From: Sandaracinus amylolyticus
Lineage (GTDB): Bacteria; Myxococcota_A; Polyangia; Polyangiales; Sandaracinaceae
Assembly: GCF_021631985.1 (NCBI RefSeq)
Contig: NZ_CP070225.1
Coordinates: 4,836,001 to 4,900,000, forward strand
Reading direction: 5' to 3'
DNA length: 64,000 nucleotides
Positions 58,482 to 64,000 of the stretch are shown here, piece after piece. How positions within the stretch are numbered: position 1 is the first letter of the stretch; each line of letters opens with the position of its first letter. The notes beneath the pieces were generated by a model, which worked only from the letters and a program-made list of their open reading frames with translations, was not told where the DNA came from and ran no database searches. A program made the translations under genes and the position numbers.

Positions 58482-60935
58482 GTGCTCCGATCTCTCCTCG
58501 CGCTCGCCATCGCGCTCGTGCTGATCCCGAGCGTCGCTCGCGCGCAGTCCGCGTCGTACGGCCAGTACCTCGTGGTGCTCGACGACTCGGGCTCGATGGA
58601 CGGCAGCGATCCGCGCCGCCTCGCGCCGCTCGCCGCGCTCGCGCTCGCGGCAGCGCTCGAGGACGGCGATCAGGTGATGCTCGTCGGGCTCAACGAGCTC
58701 GCGTCGGGGGCGATCACCTCGCCGCGCTTCGTGTCGCCGCGCGAGCTGCTGCCCGAGCGTGCACAGGAAGGGGCGCGACCGATCGCCGGAGATCGGGTGC
58801 AGCGCCTCGAGCAGCACCAGGGCCAGACCCCGTGTCGCGCCGCGCTCGAGGCCGCGCGCGCGCTGCTCGAGCCCGCCGCGTCGGCGGGCGCACCGCAGAC
58901 GCTCCTGATGCTCACCGACGGCGCGTGCAACGGCGGCGCGGTCGAGCCGGCCGAGCGCTGGCTCGCGTCGCTGCGCGCGCACCGCGAAGGTCGCTTCCGC
59001 TTCGTGCTCCTGATGCGCCAGGGCCCGGAGCGCATCGATCGCACGCTCGAGAGCTACGGGCGCCACACCGGATGGCAGGGCGACACCCGCGTCGCGTTCG
59101 ACGCGCGCTCGCTGCTGCGCGCGTTCGCCGACGTGCTCTCGTTCTCGCGTGGTCTTCGCTACGACGAGGGCGGGCGCGTCGGGCTCGAGCGCACCTTCGC
59201 GGGGGCGCGCGCCGTGCGCGTGCTCGCCATTCGTGATCGCGGCGAGGGCCCGATTGCGCTGGAGCAGGTCGAACGCGAAGGACGTGCAGTCGTGATCCCC
59301 GGCGGCGCGACCTATCGCGAGCCCGCGCACGAGTGGAGCTTCCGCAGCACCACCATCGCGCCGCGCGAGCAGCCCTTCGCGGTGCGCAGCGCGAGCACGG
59401 GCGTCGACGTGCTGGTGATCCCGGTCTACGGCCGGCTGCGCGTCGAGGCGGTGGTCGCGCCCTGCGAGCACGAGCGCCCCTCGTTCGACGCGGAGATCGC
59501 GGTGCGCGCGGGACAGCCCGCGTGCGCGTTCGCGCGCCTGGTGGGCGACACCGGCGAGACGATCGTGCCCGCGCGCTCGTTCGACTTCGGCATCGAGCTC
59601 TGCGAGACGAGCGAGTGCACCTCACCGAGCCCGATGCAGCCGGGCGACGACGGCGTGTTCCACGCGCAGCTCGGCGCCGAGCTCGCGCGCGGCCGTCACG
59701 AGCGCACGTTCCGCGCGCGCGGTGGCGCCCTCGCCGCGCCGGTGATCGCGACGCGCGGCTTCGCGGCGATGAGCTTCGGCGTGCAGCGCGTCACCCGCGA
59801 CGAGCGAGCGGTCTCGTCGATCGATCTCGGCGAGCTGCCGCGCGCGGTCTCCGAGGATCTCACGCTGCGCTACGAAGGCAGCTTCCCCGCGGGCACCCGC
59901 GCGCGCGTGCGCTGCGAGGTCGAGGGCGCGGAGGCGCTCGCGTCGTGCGTCGAGTGCGCGCTGCCCGAGGGCGACACGGTGTCGCTGCAGGACGCGTTCA
60001 CGATCCACGCGACGGTGCGCGGGCGCGCGTTCTGTCCGCGCGCGAGCGAAGGCGACGCGGCGCCGCGCCCGATCCGCATGCGCCTGGTGGTCGAGCCCGA
60101 GGCGAGCGATCAGGTCGGCGCGCACTCGCTCCCGATCGACGCGACGCTGCGCTACGCGGCGGTGCCCCCGCTCGCGATGGAGCTCACGGCGGGCGAGACG
60201 ATCGAGCACGAGGTGCGGGTGCCCGGGCCGGTCGCGGAGAGCGCGGTCGACGTGCACGTCGAGGGCGCGGGCGACGACATCGAGGCGGCCGCGGTGACGC
60301 CCCACGCGCAGCTCGGCGCGGGCGAGGATCGGATGGTCGCGATCACGCTGCGCGCGAGCGCGAGCGACTGCTGCGGCGCGGGCCCGCGCGACGCGACGCT
60401 GGTGCTCGTCGCCGACGATCGCAGCGAGCTGCGAGTGCCGCTGCGCATCGAGGTGCGTCCGCCGTCGTTCTGGACGTGCCCGGGCAAGCAGATCGCGATG
60501 GCGATCGCGGCGCTGCTCGCGCTCGTCTTCGTGATCTGGTTGGTGCACGGCGTGGTCTCGCCCGCGCGCTTCGATCCCGGCGCGCTCCTGCTCAGCGCGT
60601 CGAGCCACGACGAGCTGCTCTCGATGCGCGAGGGCGACGACGGATGGCGTCACCTCCGTCGCTTCACCGAGGCACAGCGCGGCTTCCGTCGCCCCGCCGC
60701 GGTGTGGCTCGGCGGACCGCGCGCGCCGCTGCCCTCGCTCAAGCGGCAGCCCGCCGACGGACGCATCGAGGCCCAGCCCGGCGGTGGCGCGTCGCTCGTC
60801 GTGACCGGCCCGGGCATCGAGCGATGGAACGACGCGGAGAGCCGCTACGTCGAGATCGAGCGCGGCACGCACCCGGTGCCCTCGCGCGTGCGCATCAAGC
60901 GCGGCGAGGAGCTCTTCCTCGAGTTCAGAAGGTGA
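58482..60935 (+). CDS. secreted/anchored von Willebrand factor A domain protein
   Basis: 817 residues. Signal peptide (about 1-22), vWA domain (about 25-200) with MIDAS D34-D-S36-G-S38 and LTDGACNGG, long beta-rich extracellular region (about 230-650), one membrane segment (about 668-690: IAMAIAALLALVFVIWLVHG), and a 125-residue cytoplasmic tail with beta character. A metal-dependent adhesion-type receptor topology. GTG start with TACACT 6 nt upstream. Divergent from the triheme lipoprotein gene, so the two may be co-regulated. Confidence 0.85.
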   Translation: MLRSLLALAIALVLIPSVARAQSASYGQYLVVLDDSGSMDGSDPRRLAPLAALALAAALEDGDQVMLVGLNELASGAITSPRFVSPRELLPERAQEGARPIAGDRVQRLEQHQGQTPCRAALEAARALLEPAASAGAPQTLLMLTDGACNGGAVEPAERWLASLRAHREGRFRFVLLMRQGPERIDRTLESYGRHTGWQGDTRVAFDARSLLRAFADVLSFSRGLRYDEGGRVGLERTFAGARAVRVLAIRDRGEGPIALEQVEREGRAVVIPGGATYREPAHEWSFRSTTIAPREQPFAVRSASTGVDVLVIPVYGRLRVEAVVAPCEHERPSFDAEIAVRAGQPACAFARLVGDTGETIVPARSFDFGIELCETSECTSPSPMQPGDDGVFHAQLGAELARGRHERTFRARGGALAAPVIATRGFAAMSFGVQRVTRDERAVSSIDLGELPRAVSEDLTLRYEGSFPAGTRARVRCEVEGAEALASCVECALPEGDTVSLQDAFTIHATVRGRAFCPRASEGDAAPRPIRMRLVVEPEASDQVGAHSLPIDATLRYAAVPPLAMELTAGETIEHEVRVPGPVAESAVDVHVEGAGDDIEAAAVTPHAQLGAGEDRMVAITLRASASDCCGAGPRDATLVLVADDRSELRVPLRIEVRPPSFWTCPGKQIAMAIAALLALVFVIWLVHGVVSPARFDPGALLLSASSHDELLSMREGDDGWRHLRRFTEAQRGFRRPAAVWLGGPRAPLPSLKRQPADGRIEAQPGGGASLVVTGPGIERWNDAESRYVEIERGTHPVPSRVRIKRGEELFLEFRR

Positions 60936-60984
60936 CCTGCGCACGTGCTCGTGCCCTCGGCGAGCACGAGCACGCGCGCCGCGA

Positions 60985-61470
60985 TCACGGCCGCCAGCGC
61001 AGCTCTTCCACGAGCGTCGGCAGCCTCTCGCGATACCGCTCCTCGGTGCGCCGCGCCTCCGCGACGTGACCCTCGCGCACGCGCCCGAAGTGATGGCGCA
61101 GCTTCACCTCCATGCGGTCGGCCGCCAGATCGAACGCCGCGATCGCATCGGGATCGCGCTCCTTCACCACCACGACGCCGAGGCCGCTCAGGGTGACCTG
61201 GATGCGGCACTCGTGGTCGACACCACCCTTCGGTCCGTTGAGGTCCTCGAGCATCACGTGGATGCGCTCGATCGAAGGGGCGAACTTCGCGAGCTTCTGC
61301 CCGAGCCGCTCGCGCACGTACTCGCGATGGTGCGCCTCGATCGCGACGTGATGACCGCGCACCGTGACCGGCGTCTTGCTCGTCGGCGTCCGACCCGCGA
61401 CGCGCTTCTCGGGGCGAGGCAGCGCCTCGGGCATCGTGGTGCGCTCGAAGTCCTGGGGATCGTGCTTCAT
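60985..61470 (-). CDS. ribosome hibernation promoting factor / YfiA-like protein (S30AE family)
   Basis: 161 residues. The S30AE core lies about 38-145: VTVRGHHVAIEAHHREYVR, LGQKLAKFAPSIERIHVMLED, and AFDLAADRMEVKLRHHF. Family proteins bind the 30S A/P sites and shut ribosomes down or promote 100S dimers in starvation. The 30-residue acidic/basic N-terminal extension is not typical; the long-HPF C-terminal dimerisation domain is absent. ATG 61470 with only a weak GAGG upstream. Single gene. Confidence 0.85.
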   Translation of the reverse strand: MKHDPQDFERTTMPEALPRPEKRVAGRTPTSKTPVTVRGHHVAIEAHHREYVRERLGQKLAKFAPSIERIHVMLEDLNGPKGGVDHECRIQVTLSGLGVVVVKERDPDAIAAFDLAADRMEVKLRHHFGRVREGHVAEARRTEERYRERLPTLVEELRWRP

Positions 61471-61658
61471 GGAGTTACCTCGTCGAGCGCTGCGCATGCA
61501 GTCCGTCGCCGCGCAGCGACGTGGCGATCTGGTGCAGGCCGCGATCCAGCGCGCCGCACCCACGAACGCGCGGGCACGCCCGCGACACGGCCGAGAAGTG
61601 CGGCGATGCGCCTCGCGCGGGGCATCGGATCGCGCCCGCGAGCGGGCAGATCGAGCGC

Positions 61659-62051
61659 TCAGGTGCGGGCGCTGCGCGCGGTCTCGACGAGCATCGTGAT
61701 CGCGTGGCGGAGCGACGCGAACGAGAACGGCTTCTCGAGGATTGCCGCGAAGCGCGCGCGCTGCACCGGCGGGATCGGCGCGGCCATCGCGGTGACGAGC
61801 AGGAAGGGCGGCGTGCGCGGACCGAGCTTCGCGCGCACCGACGCGAGGAGCTGCGCGCCCGTCATCTCGGGCATCCAGTAGTCGACGACGACGACGTCGA
61901 AGCGCTCCTCTCCGATGTGCGTGCGCGCGTCGGACGCCGAGCGGCACGCGACGACGTCGAGACCCGCTCCGCGCAGCAGGCGGGAGTACGCGTAGGTCGA
62001 CGCGTCGTCGTCGTCGACGAGCAGGACGCGGAGCTGCGGGGCGTTCGACAT
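61659..62051 (-). CDS. single-domain response regulator (canonical receiver)
   Basis: 130 residues: receiver with D13-D14-D15 acidic cluster, phospho-acceptor D57 in VVVVDYWMPEMTG, and conserved Lys in LEKPF. No output domain. Divergent from a second receiver (62176-62562) over 124 bp; the two could form a signalling pair. No kinase adjoins. Confidence 0.88.
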   Translation of the reverse strand: MSNAPQLRVLLVDDDDASTYAYSRLLRGAGLDVVACRSASDARTHIGEERFDVVVVDYWMPEMTGAQLLASVRAKLGPRTPPFLLVTAMAAPIPPVQRARFAAILEKPFSFASLRHAITMLVETARSART

Positions 62052-62175
62052 CCGTCGACCGACGGGCAGCGTGCCGCGTCGGTCGGGGCTCGCCAAGCGC
62101 GGGTGCGCGCGGTGTTGTTCCGGCCACACCGCGCGTACATGCCTCCACGAAGAACGGTCGAACGACGGAGGACCG

Positions 62176-62562
62176 ATGAGTGCCACGATCGGAGCAGCAG
62201 CAACGCGCGTCGTGGTGCTCGACGACGAGGAGCGCACGGTCCACGTGCTGGCGTCCTGGCTGGGCAATCTCGGCTTCGTCGTGCACGGGTTCACGTCGGC
62301 GGAGAACGCGATCGAGTTCGTCTCGCGAGAGGGCGCGGACGTGGTGCTCACCGGATCGCACGTCGCGGACATGGGCGGCGCGCAGATCGCGGCGTCGATG
62401 CGCGATGCGCGCCGCGCGCACCCGCCCGCGCTCGTCGCGATGACCCCGACGGGCGAGAGCGCGCGCGGCGTCGAGCCCGAGTTCGACGCGATCGTGCGCA
62501 AGCCCTGCGTGCTCGACGCGCTCCTCACCGCGATCTCGCGGCTCGTGCCTGCACACGGCTGA
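62176..62562 (+). CDS. atypical receiver lacking the phospho-acceptor Asp
   Basis: 128 residues with the receiver fold: acidic pair D16-D17 in VVVLDDEERT and a Lys in IVRKPC. At the acceptor site the sequence is VVLTGSHVADMGG, where the expected Asp (four residues into the strand) is Gly60. It cannot be phosphorylated in the normal way and probably signals by binding. ATG 62176 has GGAGG 5 nt upstream. Divergent from a canonical receiver. Confidence 0.85.
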   Translation: MSATIGAAATRVVVLDDEERTVHVLASWLGNLGFVVHGFTSAENAIEFVSREGADVVLTGSHVADMGGAQIAASMRDARRAHPPALVAMTPTGESARGVEPEFDAIVRKPCVLDALLTAISRLVPAHG

Positions 62563-62976
62563 TCCTCTCCAGATCTCGAGGAGAGCAGGAGCCGGAGCTC
62601 TGAGGAGAGCAGGAGCCGGAGCTTCTGAGGAGAGCAGGAGGGTCAGGAAGACCACGGCACTGAGCTCGCTGGTGATCCCGACGCGTCCCGCAGTGCGAGA
62701 GAGAGAGAAGAGAGAGGATCTACCGCAGAGGACACGGAGGGCCGCAGAGTTGGCTTCAGAGAGTGTTTCTCTGCGGCCCTCCGTGGCCCTCTGCGGTGAA
62801 TTCTCCGAGGCCGAGCGCAGCAGATGCAACGCGTCGAGGAGGAGACCCATCGACGTGGTCTTCCTTCTCCTCCTGCTCTCCTCAGAAACTCTCTTCGCTC
62901 GAGGTCGAGCGCAGCGGGAACAGCGTGTCGACGAGACGATCCGTCGACGTGGTGTTCCCTCTGCTTCCTGCTCTCC
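62563..62976. other. intergenic region with inverted GGAGAGCAGG repeats
   Basis: No gene seen. Three tandem copies of GAGGAGAGCAGGAG occur at about 62578-62640, and reverse-complement copies (CTGCTCTCCTCAG) at about 62870 and 62968, so distant arms could pair. A large hairpin (62722-62797) lies between. Much of the sequence is GA- or TC-rich. Confidence 0.6.
62722..62797. repeat. long hairpin with 28-bp arms
   Basis: Left arm 62722-62749 begins ACCGCAGAGG and ends GCCGCAGAG; right arm 62769-62797 is its complement with a single indel. The loop is 19 nt. CCGCAGAG-type repeats of this kind are, as I recall, widespread small repeats in GC-rich bacteria; a related fragment (CCGCAGAGATCACAGAG) lies at about 2721. 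Confidence 0.75.
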
Positions 62977-63306
62977 TCAGACGATCGTGTCGCGGCGTGG
63001 CTCGTCCTGCTCGCGCACGACCGCGCCCGACTCGCGCAGCGCGCGGCGGAGATCCTCGACCGGCGTGCCCGGCGTCATCGCCTTGATCGCGCGCAGGCCC
63101 TTGTTCGGCTCGCAGATGAGCACGGGGCCTTCCTCGGCGACCCACACCGCGACCAGGCCGGCGCCGAACGTCGGCGGGCGCTCGGGCGCGCGCGGCTCGA
63201 GCACGTGCAGCGCAGGGGCGTCGTCGTCGCCGGGCGCCCATCGCGCGCCCTTCCCGACCAGCTTCGCCCACAGCATCCCGAAGCTCACGTCCTGCGTCGT
63301 CACCAT
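62977..63306 (-). CDS. hypothetical protein
   Basis: 109 residues with no recognised domain; a mixed alpha/beta sequence with a Cys (VLICEPNKGLRAIKAMT) and an acidic C-terminus. ATG 63306 lacks a ribosome site or -10 box. The reading frame is free of low-complexity runs and has normal amino acid composition, so it is probably real. Confidence 0.55.
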   Translation of the reverse strand: MVTTQDVSFGMLWAKLVGKGARWAPGDDDAPALHVLEPRAPERPPTFGAGLVAVWVAEEGPVLICEPNKGLRAIKAMTPGTPVEDLRRALRESGAVVREQDEPRRDTIV

Positions 63307-63377
63307 CGCGCCGAGCGTACACGATCACGCCAGCCCCGATCGTGCGCGTGGCCCGCACCGTGCACCGACGTCGGCAC

Positions 63378-63863
63378 ATGTCGAAGATCCACACGAGGCA
63401 GCGCGGCGAGACGCGGAGCCCGAAGCCGCGACGTGAAGACGATCGTGGCGCGAAGAAGGCACCGAACGCAGCCCCGCCCGGCGGCGCGCTGATGGGCCGT
63501 CGCGTCGGTCGCAGCTCGAAGGACCTCGGCGACGTCCTGAAGCGCCCCGAGAAGATGCACGGCGACTACCCGGTCGACACCAGCAAGAAGGGCATCAGCG
63601 CGACCGACAAGAAGGCGGGCGGCGAGTCCACCGCGCGCCGCAACTCGCGCAAGAACGCGGCGAGCGCGCGCTACGCGCTCGAGGACTCGAAGTCGGTCCC
63701 GTCGCGCAAGTCGACGCGTCGCAGCGGGAACTCGCAGAAGGCGGACAACCAGCTGAAGAGCCGGACGACTCGCAACACGACGTCGCCCGAGGCCCGCGCG
63801 CGGCGTGCGAGCGTGAGCGCGACGCGCACGCGTGGCGGCGGTCGCGTCGCGCCTCGCACGTAG
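63378..63863 (+). CDS. highly basic, low-complexity protein
   Basis: 161 residues, rich in Lys, Arg, Ser and Thr with almost no hydrophobic core. Segments such as KKGISATDKKAGGESTARRN and KSTRRSGNSQKADNQLKSRT resemble nucleic-acid-binding tails. No signal peptide. May be DNA- or RNA-associated and intrinsically disordered. ATG 63378 with no clear ribosome site. Confidence 0.6.
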   Translation: MSKIHTRQRGETRSPKPRREDDRGAKKAPNAAPPGGALMGRRVGRSSKDLGDVLKRPEKMHGDYPVDTSKKGISATDKKAGGESTARRNSRKNAASARYALEDSKSVPSRKSTRRSGNSQKADNQLKSRTTRNTTSPEARARRASVSATRTRGGGRVAPRT

Positions 63864-63938
63864 CGTCCGGTCGCACGTCGTGATCGGAACACCGCTTCGC
63901 GCGCCGCGTTCAGGTTTACGCGGCTCACGCAGCGGAGG

Positions 63939-63944
63939 TACGGT
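63939..63944 (+). promoter_or_regulatory. putative -10 element of a leaderless transcript
   Basis: TACGGT, 7 nt before the ATG at 63952. A GGAGG lies still further upstream (63934-63938), too far to act as a ribosome site for that start. Confidence 0.45.
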
Positions 63945-63951
63945 CACGCGC

Positions 63952-64000
63952 ATGACGAACATCCTGCCGGGCGAGGTCACGCCGACGCTCTTCGTCGGCC
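63952..64000 (+). CDS. start of a gene cut by the window edge
   Basis: Sixteen codons are visible (MTNILPGEVTPTLFVG), open to the right edge. Too short to assign. The ATG is supported by the upstream TACGGT box. Confidence 0.5.
   Translation, partial: MTNILPGEVTPTLFVG

Noticed and set aside
1-64000. tRNA, rRNA or riboswitch genes
   Set aside because: No cloverleaf-like or conserved rRNA stretches were recognised on reading both strands; a dedicated search (tRNAscan, Rfam) would be needed to exclude them.

Overview
The window is GC-rich DNA with dense, strongly GC3-biased coding and long spurious antisense reading frames. Gene content points to a myxobacterium: a MYXO-CTERM-type sorting tail (about 43170-43266), many Cys-rich lipoproteins, MopE-type metal-binding repeats, RCC1-propeller lipoproteins, a PEGA-tailed Ser/Thr kinase, a sigma-54 activator and several two-component systems. 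I suspect the Sandaracinus lineage from memory of such repeats, but this is unverified. I see no rRNA, tRNA, phage, IS element or CRISPR array.

Layout. 1-5.2 kb: sigma-54 activator, proC, a repeat-rich gap, and a GNAT-HDAC fusion. 5.2-14.2 kb: repeats, a receiver/histidine kinase/small-protein operon, a P-domain lipoprotein, a DUF2914 protein, an aldehyde dehydrogenase and a Cpx-like operon (Spy/CpxP-like protein, OmpR-type regulator, histidine kinase). 14.2-17.8 kb: small lipoprotein, zinc-ribbon membrane protein, then uracil-DNA glycosylase, RNase HII and a class II glutamine amidotransferase. 17.8-26.3 kb: a run of exported lipoproteins (PPC domains, a zincin protease, an FGE-sulfatase fold, a Cys-rich protein, an RCC1 propeller) with one LuxR-type regulator. 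26.4-31.7 kb: an ECF sigma / TPR anti-sigma-like / membrane protein / DNA methyltransferase cluster and an FG-GAP lipoprotein. 31.8-34.7 kb: nth-led operon. 34.7-37.3 kb: a tandemly duplicated two-gene unit whose last gene is frameshifted. 37.4-51 kb: RCC1 lipoprotein, SppA with a barrel-like N-terminus, a frameshifted MYXO-CTERM protein, an alpha/beta-hydrolase-nitrilase fusion, a split DUF4239 gene, TPR and MopE-like proteins, a Ser/Thr kinase and an SDR remnant. 51.3-64 kb: lipoprotein, CapA-like protein, an 89-bp repeat array, LysR/beta-lactamase-fold pair, triheme lipoprotein divergent from a vWA protein, HPF-like protein, two divergent receivers (one lacking its phospho-acceptor), a basic protein and a truncated gene.

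Two window-wide signals stand out. First, at least 13 start codons lack a Shine-Dalgarno sequence and instead carry a TANNNT hexamer 5-10 nt upstream, which suggests leaderless transcription of many exported-protein and some housekeeping genes. Second, a compound palindromic element of about 85-90 bp occurs about ten times, often abutting the 3' end of a gene.

Functionally the region is mostly envelope and surface biology (roughly 15 lipoproteins or secreted proteins) together with sensing/regulation and DNA repair or nucleotide hygiene. Assignments rest on reading motifs by eye; no database search was run.
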